Part shown: positions 1-8,133 of the stretch, piece after piece
Position numbering within the stretch: the stretch's first letter is position 1
How the letters are laid out: every line of letters begins with the position of its first letter
NCBI GenBank assembly: GCA_021797635.1
Contig: JAJZZI010000002.1
Location: 1 to 37,090, forward strand
DNA length: 37,090 nt
Direction of reading: 5' to 3'
Source: Bacillota bacterium
GTDB lineage: Bacteria > Bacillota > Sulfobacillia > Sulfobacillales > Sulfobacillaceae
Position numbers and translations under genes: made by a program
Notes under the pieces: generated by a model
Databases searched by the model: none
The model's input: the letters and a program-made list of their open reading frames with translations, nothing else
Told to the model about the DNA's origin: nothing

Positions 1-59
1 GGCCCATCCTTTCTTCCTTATCCTGTTACCTTACCCGCTCACACCTGAACGGAAATACC

Positions 60-1994
60 CTACGTTGGGCCAATAGGCACCAAGTCGGATTGCTTGGGAT
101 GCCGCCCGCCTGCGCGCAGAGTATGAATGGATTGAGCCGACAACGCTCCCGCGTGCCGGGATTTCATCTCTTGGGCCCATAATTCCAGCATAACCACGGC
201 GTATATCTGCCTTGCTATCGTTCCCTTGCCGGGACCCAGTTGACCTAAGAGCGCCGACACCTGATTGGGCACAAGCCAAGCCCGGGTTTCGGCCCGAGCG
301 TCGGTAAGCAGGTCGCGGATCCATTCGGAGGCCTCCCCGTTCATGAAGTCGGTCAAGGGCGTCGGAAATCCCTGTTTAGGTCGCGATACCACCGGCTGAG
401 CGAGATGAGCTTGGGCTACCTGACGGAGGATCCGCTTGTCCTCTTTGGCCGTCCGACGAAAGCCCAAAGGCAGTGTCAAAGCAAACTCCACCACGCGATA
501 GTCGCAGTATGGAACACGGATTTCTAGATGATGATGCATACCGACGCGGTCCGCCTTGTGCAAAACGTCATCCGCCAAAAACCAACGCACGTCAAAGCCC
601 TGCATGGCCTGTAGCTCCGGCAAATCTTCCGCCTCGCCCCAGTAGGCATCGACGGCGCGGGGTCGATCCGAACGCCGATATTCCGGACGGAGCAGGCTCT
701 CTTGCTCGCCTTCAGCAAAGGTATAGCCCACGCCTCGATAGCGTTCCGCCATGGGAATGAAAGAGCGGTCGAAAGCGCCTGCCCCGGGCCATCCCCGCTT
801 CATCCACCATCGGCGAAGGGGCGCCGGCACCCTTTTGAGCAGACGCAGACTGTCCGGCTCGCCATAGCCCGCATAGCCAGCAAAGATCTCGTCTGCGCCC
901 TCGCCCGACAGCATCACCGTTTCTTCAAGACTGGCCGCACGGGCCAAAGCGTCTAAGGGCAGTACCGTGGGATCCGCCATGGGCTCGTCCAACACGTAGG
1001 CCAACTGTCGAAGCCGCTCTGGCGCAAAACTTGACTCCACGTCAATCGTACGCACGGCTAGACCAAACTGTTGAGCCACCTGCTTGGCCCAAGACGACTC
1101 ATCATAGTCCGATGAGCGCGCCGGAAAGTGGGCAACCCAGGCCGTAATCGGACGGGACATCGGTCGGCTGGCTAGTGCGGCCAGGAGGCTTGAGTCTAGT
1201 CCCCCAGACAAAAAGATGCCGAGCGGCACATCCGCATCGAGGTGCGTGGTCACCGTTTCTTGCAAAAGACTATCAAGCTCCCGACTCAACTCCTCTAGCG
1301 AGGCCGTCCGGGAGGGGGCAACAATCTTCGGTTGCCAGAAGAACCACTTTTTTGGTGCCCGATGGCGTTCGACGACCATGGCTTCGCCCGGAGACAGCTT
1401 TTTTACCCCCCGCACCAGCGTATCCGGTGCAGGCACGAAGCGGTGGCCTAAGTAGGCAGGCAAAAACTCGGGATCCCACTCCCCCATAAATCCGGGCAAG
1501 GAATAAAACACTTTGAGCTCGGAAGCAAAGGCCAGAGTGGCGCCCGATTCAAAAATATAAAGCGGCTTCTGGCCCAGGTGATCTCGGGCTAGCAGCAACC
1601 GTTGATGGCTCTTGTCCCAAAGCGCGATGGCAAACATGCCACGCAACTGAGACACAAAATCCACCCCGTCCATCTCATAGAGGTGGACCAACACCTCCCC
1701 GTCCGTGTCACTGCGCAAGCGATGGCCATGAGCCTCAACCCGTTGCTTGAGCTCTGCATAGTTGTATATCTCGCCGTTGAATACGGCAATGACCTGGCCG
1801 TCTTCGGAGCGGTATGGCTGGCGTCCCCCAGCAACATCACGCACCGCGAGACGACGCATGCCTAAGCCCAGATCGCCATCAAAAAAACGACCCTCATCGT
1901 CAGGACCACGGTGTTGCATGCCAGCCAGCATGGCCGCCACCTCATGCTCATGCACCACTCCCTGCCGGCGCCACACTCCAGCTATTCCGCACAT
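60..1994 (-). CDS. asnB: Asparagine synthetase (glutamine-hydrolysing), class II amidotransferase type
   Basis: Cytosolic enzyme that makes asparagine from aspartate, ATP and glutamine ammonia. The protein starts MCGIAG, so Cys2 is exposed as the N-terminal nucleophile of the class II glutaminase domain (about residues 2-210). The synthetase domain follows with the ATP-binding PP-loop GIFLSGGLDSS and the later EGADEIFAGY motif. Its 644 residues fit the longer AsnB/AsnO-type enzymes; the last 30 or so residues form a low-complexity tail. The start is well supported by GGAGGTG about 8 nt upstream of the ATG. It lies 34 bp after the RnfD-like gene on the same strand and may be the last gene of that transcript. 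The family call is firm; which AsnB paralogue it is cannot be told. Confidence 0.95.
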   Translation of the reverse strand: MCGIAGVWRRQGVVHEHEVAAMLAGMQHRGPDDEGRFFDGDLGLGMRRLAVRDVAGGRQPYRSEDGQVIAVFNGEIYNYAELKQRVEAHGHRLRSDTDGEVLVHLYEMDGVDFVSQLRGMFAIALWDKSHQRLLLARDHLGQKPLYIFESGATLAFASELKVFYSLPGFMGEWDPEFLPAYLGHRFVPAPDTLVRGVKKLSPGEAMVVERHRAPKKWFFWQPKIVAPSRTASLEELSRELDSLLQETVTTHLDADVPLGIFLSGGLDSSLLAALASRPMSRPITAWVAHFPARSSDYDESSWAKQVAQQFGLAVRTIDVESSFAPERLRQLAYVLDEPMADPTVLPLDALARAASLEETVMLSGEGADEIFAGYAGYGEPDSLRLLKRVPAPLRRWWMKRGWPGAGAFDRSFIPMAERYRGVGYTFAEGEQESLLRPEYRRSDRPRAVDAYWGEAEDLPELQAMQGFDVRWFLADDVLHKADRVGMHHHLEIRVPYCDYRVVEFALTLPLGFRRTAKEDKRILRQVAQAHLAQPVVSRPKQGFPTPLTDFMNGEASEWIRDLLTDARAETRAWLVPNQVSALLGQLGPGKGTIARQIYAVVMLELWAQEMKSRHAGALSAQSIHTLRAGGRHPKQSDLVPIGPT

Positions 1995-2028
1995 TATGCT
2001 TCACCTCCGATGTCTGATTGGGTCGCCT

Positions 2029-2946
2029 TCACGATGAGCCCACTTGCGGCTGTTCCTGGCTGGGAGAAGCCCCGACCCCCCAAAACCCTGTCCGCATGCC
2101 TTTATTGGCTACTGGCCCGCGACGGGCCCGACTCCACCACGCCGCTCCAGCGCTCCACGCGTTCCCCGTCAAGAGCCCAATTAACATATACGACAGACCG
2201 CCCAGGGCGGCAAACAACACCACGGAGGAAAACGCCACCAGGACTCCGAACTGAATTTGTCCACGCATCGAAGCCGGGCTGGTAGGCGGATCGGTGAGCA
2301 TAAAAAACGCCAAGAACAGCGCCGAATTGACAAAAGGCACACGCAGGGCAGCGGCAGGCGTATTCGACGCGAGTCCAAGATGAAAGAGTGCCATAATTAG
2401 CACCAAAAGAAAATAGGTTCCCAAAAACGCCAGCACTTGCGGATACTTTTTCACACGAATCGCCACGAAGAGGCCCGCCAAAATCAAAACAGGCACGCCC
2501 CACAGAGGCAGCAAAGAAAGCCCCGCCCACCAGCTTTGGGCACTGCCGAAGCCTAAGATGGCCATCAACAGCCCTGCGGCCGCGGGATTAAAAATCGGCT
2601 TTCGCCCACGTTTCAGGAGGTGCTTCGAAGCCAGAGCCACGGTCACGGTCACACTAACTAGATAGAGCGGCGTGAGCCCGCTTAAGACGTCCCCTACAAT
2701 GAGACCGGTAATCGCGCCGCCCGTCGAAAAGCCTAGCCGGCGCCGAAGCCACATCGCGACCCCGGCGTCTACCCCCAACGCCGTCGCCACCGCCACCAGA
2801 ACATGCAGAAGGCCTACCGGACCCTGGCGAAATCCTCCCGCGAAGAGGCTTAAAGGAACCAGTGCACTCAGTATATAGCCTTTGGGCGTTTTCAAAAAAC
2901 GCTTCCAGGCGGGCAGGTGCCGAGGGCCCGTCGATGTTTGCGTCAT
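2029..2946 (-). CDS. NqrB/RnfD-like integral membrane electron-transport protein
   Basis: A 305-residue protein with about eight hydrophobic segments, of the NqrB/RnfD membrane-subunit family. Family hallmarks are a STGGAITGLIVG stretch (residues 74-85), KPIFNPAAAGLL (116-127) and MLTDPPTSPASMRG (216-229), equivalent to the ATDPVTSP...RG segment of RnfD. The covalent FMN motif of NqrB/RnfD (SGAT) is not intact: the aligned region reads ASNTPAA, keeping only Thr196-Pro. The ATG is preceded by AAGGAG and overlaps the apbE stop as ATGA; the open frame extends 87 codons further upstream, but that part is antisense-free read-through into apbE and was not used. Likely role: passing electrons across or along the membrane to the neighbouring FMN-binding protein. 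The role is inferred from family and context. No other Rnf/Nqr subunits are present. Confidence 0.85.
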   Translation of the reverse strand: MTQTSTGPRHLPAWKRFLKTPKGYILSALVPLSLFAGGFRQGPVGLLHVLVAVATALGVDAGVAMWLRRRLGFSTGGAITGLIVGDVLSGLTPLYLVSVTVTVALASKHLLKRGRKPIFNPAAAGLLMAILGFGSAQSWWAGLSLLPLWGVPVLILAGLFVAIRVKKYPQVLAFLGTYFLLVLIMALFHLGLASNTPAAALRVPFVNSALFLAFFMLTDPPTSPASMRGQIQFGVLVAFSSVVLFAALGGLSYMLIGLLTGNAWSAGAAWWSRARRGPVANKGMRTGFWGVGASPSQEQPQVGSS

Positions 2947-3881
2947 CGTAAGAACTCCTTCATGGCGTCGGTCATAACCGTTCGCCCGTCTTGGGTTCGT
3001 CCATAGGCAGCCAGGTGCTGGCCTTGCAGAAACTCGTGGGCTCGGCCTGGACCTAGAAGAAAGGCTGCGGTAGCGCTCACGTCCGCCAGCACGGTCAAGG
3101 GGGCCACGACCGTCATCGTGAGAAACCCTTCGGCCGATTGGCCTTTTACGGCATCGTACAAATGGTTCGCGCCACGGCGACGGTGCCGGTAGTTCCCAGA
3201 GCTGCAAACCGCCTGACCGCTAAGCGCGACCTTAGGCATGGCCAAATAATCTCCGTGGGTCGGGTCTTCTATCACCACCGTCCAGGGCAACCCCCTAGGG
3301 TCGATGCCGTAAACGTAGCAATCGCCTCCCGCATCGATGGCATAACCCTCCCATGACTGAAGTTCCCGGCACGCCAGATCCACGGCCAGTCCTTTGGCCA
3401 CAGCACCAAGATCCAAGGCCATAGGCCGCGCCAAGCGCACTGACGCCGTTTCTTCAAACAGCTGAATGTCGCGATAGCTGATGCCTTGGACATCGGCTGC
3501 AGGCGTTGACACCCTTTCGCCAGTCGCGTAGTGACGGTCAAATCCTTGCCGCTCCAGCGCTCGGCCCACCGTGGGATCAAAGACCCCTTTCGTGAGCTCG
3601 CTGGTTGCCAGGGCAATCCTTAGCGCATAAAATAACGTGGGTGAAACCGAAGTTTTCTCGCCTGGATGGCGGCACAACTGGCTGAGTTCGCTGCCTTCGT
3701 CAAAGCGACTGCAGACATGTTCCACTTGGTACATCACCTGAACCGCACGAGCGATACTCTCGCGCTTTCGCGCTGGCGACCCGCGACCGACGATCCAAAT
3801 CTGAACGATGGTGCCCATGAGCACAAACTGCTCATGGTATATCGGTTTCTTAACCTCTTGCACCGCATCTATCGTCACCAT
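2943..3881 (-). CDS. apbE: FAD:protein FMN transferase (ApbE family)
   Basis: ApbE enzymes attach the FMN half of FAD to a Thr/Ser of target flavoproteins outside the cytoplasm, using Mg2+. The family blocks appear in order: KGVFDPTVGRALERQGF, LDLGAVAKGLAVD, YAIDAGGDCYVYG, SSGNYRHRRR with NHLYDAVKG, and a C-terminal LADVSATAAFLLG with the metal-binding Asp. Length (312 residues) is normal. No clear signal peptide or lipobox is visible at the N-terminus (MVTIDAVQEV), which is unusual for an exported ApbE; the start is set by AAGGTG about 5 nt upstream and lies 2 bp after the stop of the FMN-binding gene. The last base pairs overlap the RnfD-like start (ATGA). Its probable substrate is the adjacent FMN-binding protein. 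Confidence 0.93.
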   Translation of the reverse strand: MVTIDAVQEVKKPIYHEQFVLMGTIVQIWIVGRGSPARKRESIARAVQVMYQVEHVCSRFDEGSELSQLCRHPGEKTSVSPTLFYALRIALATSELTKGVFDPTVGRALERQGFDRHYATGERVSTPAADVQGISYRDIQLFEETASVRLARPMALDLGAVAKGLAVDLACRELQSWEGYAIDAGGDCYVYGIDPRGLPWTVVIEDPTHGDYLAMPKVALSGQAVCSSGNYRHRRRGANHLYDAVKGQSAEGFLTMTVVAPLTVLADVSATAAFLLGPGRAHEFLQGQHLAAYGRTQDGRTVMTDAMKEFLR

Positions 3882-3883
3882 GG

Positions 3884-4321
3884 CTACACCTTGGCTTTCG
3901 CCAAAGCACGGTAGACGGCTTCGGCAAAATTATAACTACTGGCCGTGGCCCCCGTGACGATATACACACGCCATGTTTGCCTCTGCAACACTTGCTTGGG
4001 CATCACGGGATCAATAAACGCCTGTGGATAATGCATCTGATAGCTGGTAATTCTCACGCCGGCAATTTTGCCGCTGGCAATGCGCACTTCGACAGAAAGC
4101 GTTCCGTAAGGATTAGCCCCCGAAGCCGTGTAAATGCCATCGCGATACCTGAGCGGTCGGCTGGCAGTCTGCCCTTTGACAGAACTCGTCGACGAACGGG
4201 CCGATGGCGGATTCAAGCTGTTGGCCTGAGCCGCTGGCTCCGTGTATACATAGCCAGCGGAGTAAATGGCCGCCACAGCCACCGTACATATGCCCAGCAA
4301 CGTCGACCGGGAAAGAGACAT
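3884..4321 (-). CDS. Membrane-anchored FMN-binding domain protein, probable ApbE substrate
   Basis: A 145-residue protein with an N-terminal signal anchor (residues 6-25), a flexible Ser/Pro/Ala linker (about 28-55) and a C-terminal FMN_bind domain. The domain ends in VTGATASSYNF; Thr126 of the T-G-A-T signature is the expected attachment point for FMN, as in NqrC/RnfG. The Asp usually found three residues before the S/T-G-A-T is Tyr120 here. It is the first gene of a tight operon with apbE and the RnfD-like gene. GGAGGTG lies 5 nt before the ATG. Likely an outward-facing flavin electron carrier; covalent FMN loading is inferred from motif and neighbours. Confidence 0.85.
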   Translation of the reverse strand: MSLSRSTLLGICTVAVAAIYSAGYVYTEPAAQANSLNPPSARSSTSSVKGQTASRPLRYRDGIYTASGANPYGTLSVEVRIASGKIAGVRITSYQMHYPQAFIDPVMPKQVLQRQTWRVYIVTGATASSYNFAEAVYRALAKAKV

Positions 4322-4425
4322 CCGCGCACCTCCGGCAAAATCATGCGCTCAGTGTACTACCTATATCTGAATCTAAGCTGACCATCGTAGCACCAAGCGC
4401 CATAGCCCGTTCATGCACCAATCCC

Positions 4426-4453
4426 TTGCCAGAGAGCCATAAAGGGCTACAAT
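4426..4453 (+). promoter_or_regulatory. Sigma-A-type promoter for the nicotinamidase operon
   Basis: TTGCCA (4426-4431), a 16-bp spacer and TACAAT (4448-4453) sit 30 bp upstream of the nicotinamidase ATG, followed by an AGGAGG ribosome site at 4474-4479. It lies in the divergent 162-bp gap between the flavin operon and this operon. Identified by consensus match only. Confidence 0.6.
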
Positions 4454-4483
4454 AAAGGTAATGTCTTCGATGTAGGAGGATAA

Positions 4484-5062
4484 ATGGTGCGCTCAGCCCT
4501 AATCGTGGTGGATGTTCAGGTTGACTTTTGCCCCGGGGGAGCGCTCCAAGTCCAGGACGGCGACGAAGTGGTGCCCGTGTTGAATCGGTGCCTAGCCCAC
4601 TTTGAGCATCAAGGCCTGCCTATCGCCCTCACCCAGGATTTTCATCCTGCGAACCACGCCTCCTTTTCGGCACAGGGAGGACCTTGGCCGCCCCACTGCG
4701 TTCAAGGGACGGTAGGAGTCGACTTTCACCCTGACTTGTTGGTGCCTGCATCCGCCGAAATCTTTCGCAAGGGCACTGACCCCCGGTACGATGCGTATAG
4801 CGGATTCCAAGCCAGGGACGCGCGAGGTCTTTTGCTCGAGCAGTGGCTAAGACAGCACGAGGTAGATCATCTTGTCGTGGGTGGCTTGGCCACCGACTAC
4901 TGCGTTCAAGCGACCGTCCTCGACGGCCTCGGCGCCGGCTTCGCGGTGACGGTGCTGCAAGTAGCCATTCGTGGCGTTAATGTCCACCCTGGCGATTCAG
5001 AGGAAGCCCTCGTTAAGATGGTGGCAAACGGCGCCCAAGTTCTTTCCCAATACCCATTTTAG
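4484..5062 (+). CDS. pncA: Nicotinamidase (PncA)
   Basis: Hydrolyses nicotinamide to nicotinate for NAD salvage in the cytosol. The 192-residue protein has the Asp10-Lys96-Cys140 triad (VVDVQVDF, FRKG, GLATDYCVQ) and the metal ligands Asp52, His54, His58 and His71 (QDFHPANH, WPPHCVQG). The DYCVQATVLDGL segment is typical of nicotinamidase rather than generic isochorismatase. An AGGAGG ribosome site lies 4 nt before the ATG. The DUF58 gene starts 15 bp downstream, so the two are probably cotranscribed, although no functional link is known. Confidence 0.95.
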   Translation: MVRSALIVVDVQVDFCPGGALQVQDGDEVVPVLNRCLAHFEHQGLPIALTQDFHPANHASFSAQGGPWPPHCVQGTVGVDFHPDLLVPASAEIFRKGTDPRYDAYSGFQARDARGLLLEQWLRQHEVDHLVVGGLATDYCVQATVLDGLGAGFAVTVLQVAIRGVNVHPGDSEEALVKMVANGAQVLSQYPF

Positions 5063-5077
5063 CAAGAAGGAGTCCCT

Positions 5078-6355
5078 GTGGCCACTTCCGACATGTCCCA
5101 TGGTCGTCATCCCGACGAACAAGTTTCCATCGAAGTACAGCGCATCGGGAACACCCGTCTCGCCGCCTTTTTAGGCATCCTCGTGCTGTTGATTGGCGCC
5201 GTCAGTCACCACTTTATTGTGGTCTGGGTGGGATTTTTCGTCTTAGCGTTAATGGTGTTTGCCGAACAGATGGCAAGCCTAACCTTTCGCCACTTAAGCC
5301 TCCGGCACCAATTCCACGCGATCACGGCGGAAATCGACCAGCCCATCGAAGCTGAACTCATCGTCGAAAATCCCCTGCCATGGCCCGTGGGCGAGATCCA
5401 TTGGGAACTCGATGTGCCTGAATCGCTTCGATTTGTGAGTCCCGTGGAATCGTCGGACAGCGCGTCAGGATATCGGCGTATCGTGCGGGGCTCGTTAAGC
5501 GTCTTACGTCAAGAACGCCTGCGCGTGCCGTATCAATTAGTCGGCATGCGCCGCGGACGCTTTCAAGTCGGCCCCGGCGTCTTAGTCTTTCAAGATCCGC
5601 TGGATTGGTCTCAATGGGTCCGTCGGACCCATATGAATGATCGGCTGACGATATGGCCCCGCCGCTATAGTCTTCCCCAAGGGTTTTGGAATTCACACCC
5701 TGAACTCGGCAATCGCCACGGACGTCCTTGGGATCCGCCCGATCCCCTGTTGGTTGCCGGCATACGTCCATATCGCATGGGCGATCCGATTCGCCGCATT
5801 CACGCCTACGCCTCTGCCCAAAGCGGTCAGCTCATGGTCAAGGAGGAAGAGCATTTTAATGCGCGCAACGTAGAGGTGCTGCTGCACCCCCAAACTGGGT
5901 TGCATCCCTGGAGCGGCGTGGATCGCGGCGTCCTGGAGGACGCCGTTAGCATCACCGCCACCGTGATCGAACATTCATTAGCAGACGGATTGGAGGTCGG
6001 CCTCAGTATCAGCGCGATTCTGGCTGGCCATCCTCATGGTCTAAGCGAACCGCCAAGCCATGGCCAAGCTACCCGCGCCCGTTTGCTGACCGCCTTGGCC
6101 TGGGTCGAACCCTCGGGCAACATGACGGATAATCTGGCGCGCCACCTTCACCTTTTGAAACGGCGCATCGCGCGAGGCGGCGTGTTGGTGGTAGTTGCGC
6201 CCATCTGGCCAAATGAAGTAGCCCCAGAGTGGGATAGCCTCAGAGAACGCGGTGTCCAAATCGTATGGATCACGCTAGGCAGCCTAACGGACATGCCCCT
6301 GGCCGGGGCCCATATCCGATGGCGCTGGCAGGAAGGCGGATGGAGCCGTGAATGA
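5078..6355 (+). CDS. DUF58 domain protein with two N-terminal membrane segments
   Basis: A 425-residue protein starting with GTG, supported by AAGAAGGAG a few nt upstream. Two adjacent hydrophobic segments (about residues 27-65) are followed by a soluble beta-rich region and a DUF58 domain marked by YRMGDPIRRIHAYASA and GQLMVKEEE (about 230-265), with a von Willebrand A-like fold after it. DUF58 proteins normally work with a MoxR AAA+ ATPase and a transglutaminase-like membrane protein, in envelope-related or chaperone-like roles that remain poorly defined. Here the next gene overlaps by 8 bp and is membrane-bound, but no MoxR gene is in the window. Function is unassigned; the domain call is firm. 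Confidence 0.85.
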   Translation: MATSDMSHGRHPDEQVSIEVQRIGNTRLAAFLGILVLLIGAVSHHFIVVWVGFFVLALMVFAEQMASLTFRHLSLRHQFHAITAEIDQPIEAELIVENPLPWPVGEIHWELDVPESLRFVSPVESSDSASGYRRIVRGSLSVLRQERLRVPYQLVGMRRGRFQVGPGVLVFQDPLDWSQWVRRTHMNDRLTIWPRRYSLPQGFWNSHPELGNRHGRPWDPPDPLLVAGIRPYRMGDPIRRIHAYASAQSGQLMVKEEEHFNARNVEVLLHPQTGLHPWSGVDRGVLEDAVSITATVIEHSLADGLEVGLSISAILAGHPHGLSEPPSHGQATRARLLTALAWVEPSGNMTDNLARHLHLLKRRIARGGVLVVVAPIWPNEVAPEWDSLRERGVQIVWITLGSLTDMPLAGAHIRWRWQEGGWSRE

Positions 6356-7469
6356 TCCCAAAAAATGGTTGATGTTAAGCGAAAGCAGTTGGCTGTTGGC
6401 CTTGGCTTTGGTCCTGGGCATCCCGTGGACGCATGGTCTATGGCCGCTAGCGCTCTATATAGGACTTGGCTATCGCCGTTGGCCACCAGCCTTCATGGTG
6501 GCGTTCCTCGTGGCTGGACTCACGGCGAGCATCGCCTTCTTTCATCTCCCCCTAGTGCTGGTGGCGGCAGTGGCGCTGTGGCGCGGCTTCAGTTTAAGTC
6601 GCAATGATTTTTTGGACATGCGTTTTCCCTTTGCCTTTGGCGTCTTGGCCTCCGTCAGTGAGTTCATCGCACGTCCGAGCTGGGGATGGATTCCCTTGCT
6701 TTTGGTCGCAGCCTTTAGCCTCATGGCCATGGTGCCCTATGGCAAAAGATCGCTGCGAGACCGCTCCGGATTTGCTGGCCAGTTGCTCGTTGCCGGAGTC
6801 CTAAGCGGCTTGGCGGCATCTGCTCTCATTTGGCTTATGCCCTGGGGAAAGGTCCTACATGGCCTGTTTACCGTCGTCGCGACCCCGCTCGTCTGGCTGC
6901 TTCACTTCATCCCCTTTGCCAAGCTTAAGGCCAGACCGCAAAAGGGCGTCTCGGTCAAAGGGCGTCCGAGCGTCCCCAAAATTCCCCATCCGCACTATCA
7001 AGGGCCCCCTCATTGGCTGGCACCGCTGGCTCTCACGGTGGCCGCCGTGGTGGCCCTGGGCCTGGCCTACCTGTTGTGGCGGCATCTACGCCGAAGCACC
7101 GCTCCCGTAGTGGTTCGTCGGGACGATCCCGCTATTATTCATGAACACATTGAACGGCCCGCCGACTGGTTAAGAAATCCCTTTGCTGCCCTTCCTCCCG
7201 TGCGTTCCACGGTTCGACGCATCCTCCATGAGGCCAAAGGCCGGGGCAAAGGCCGTGTCGACAGCGATACCTTGCGTCAGTGGGCTCAGGCTACCCACCC
7301 CCACCAAAACCTTGAAGATTCCCTTAGACTATACGACCAAGTCCGCTATGGAAACTTTCCCGACACACGCGAAGACGCCCAACACCTGCGTCAATCATGG
7401 CCCTCCTGGCCTGAGCCGGACAAACCAACCTTGGCCGCCCGCGCACGGCGGCGCATCCGCCGTCCCTAG
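6348..7469 (+). CDS. Multi-pass membrane protein with DUF4129-like C-terminal tail
   Basis: A 373-residue protein starting GTG within the end of the DUF58 gene (8-bp overlap, translational coupling). It has about six transmembrane segments in residues 10-190, a basic linker (about 195-215), a further membrane segment (about 225-245), and a C-terminal soluble domain whose helical content and motifs (LRNPF, ETLRQWA-like SDTLRQWAQ, YDQVRYG) resemble the DUF4129 tail of TgpA-type proteins. In those proteins a transglutaminase domain lies between the membrane part and the tail; here that domain is absent, so this looks like a shortened, non-enzymatic version. It ends 2 bp before moaE, which converges on it. 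Confidence 0.65.
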   Translation: MNDPKKWLMLSESSWLLALALVLGIPWTHGLWPLALYIGLGYRRWPPAFMVAFLVAGLTASIAFFHLPLVLVAAVALWRGFSLSRNDFLDMRFPFAFGVLASVSEFIARPSWGWIPLLLVAAFSLMAMVPYGKRSLRDRSGFAGQLLVAGVLSGLAASALIWLMPWGKVLHGLFTVVATPLVWLLHFIPFAKLKARPQKGVSVKGRPSVPKIPHPHYQGPPHWLAPLALTVAAVVALGLAYLLWRHLRRSTAPVVVRRDDPAIIHEHIERPADWLRNPFAALPPVRSTVRRILHEAKGRGKGRVDSDTLRQWAQATHPHQNLEDSLRLYDQVRYGNFPDTREDAQHLRQSWPSWPEPDKPTLAARARRRIRRP

Positions 7470-7471
7470 GC

Positions 7472-7897
7472 TTAGCCGGATGCCGGATCGTCGTGCCAGG
7501 CTTCGCTGCCATCGGCCCATAACTCTTTCTTCCAAATCGGTACCGTCTCTTTGAGCCGGTCAATTCCTCGCTGGCAGGCTAAGAACACGGGGCCGCGGTG
7601 GGGACCGGAGACGGCCACCAGGACACTCGCCTCACTCACAGCGAGGCGCCCCACCCGATGTCGCATCACGACGTGGCGCACATCAAATTCCTCTTTGAGC
7701 GCCTCGCCGATGCGTCTCATCTCCTTTTCAGCCATGGCCTGATAGGCTTGATATTCAATCCCCTGCGAAGCACGGCCCTCAAATTCATTGCGCACTACGC
7801 CTAAGAAGGCCACGATGCCTCCGCAAGCAGGGTCAGACACATCCGCCAGTGCCCGTTCGATGTCCAACCCGTCAGTGGTGACTTCATACCGATCCAT
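7472..7897 (-). CDS. moaE: Molybdopterin synthase catalytic (large) subunit
   Basis: With MoaD, converts precursor Z (cPMP) to molybdopterin. The 141-residue sequence carries the MoaE pattern throughout: GGIVAFLGVVRNEFEG, HRVGRLAVSEASVLVAVSG, HRGPVFLACQRGIDRLK and VPIWKKELW, whose Lys residues form the active site. A GGGAG site lies 8 nt before the ATG. Its partner moaD is on the same strand but about 2.7 kb upstream, beyond a decayed gene and an IS607 element. No other molybdenum cofactor gene is nearby. Confidence 0.95.
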   Translation of the reverse strand: MDRYEVTTDGLDIERALADVSDPACGGIVAFLGVVRNEFEGRASQGIEYQAYQAMAEKEMRRIGEALKEEFDVRHVVMRHRVGRLAVSEASVLVAVSGPHRGPVFLACQRGIDRLKETVPIWKKELWADGSEAWHDDPASG

Positions 7898-8133
7898 TGC
7901 GTCTGCTCCCCATCCTCTTCATCGCCGCCGTCGATCGGCGAAAAACTCCTCACGGTATCAAAGCCCTTCCTAGCAAGTCTATCAAAAGTTTAAGCAGACG
8001 CGTTTCCTTCTGACCATTTTCGGCCGCATGCTATCTGGAGCGAACGCAAAACCTGCCAGGAATCCCGTATCCCTCCCATGCTAACCTGACCATAGAAAGC
8101 AGGCCTTACCTTATAAGCAAGGAGGACAGCCAC

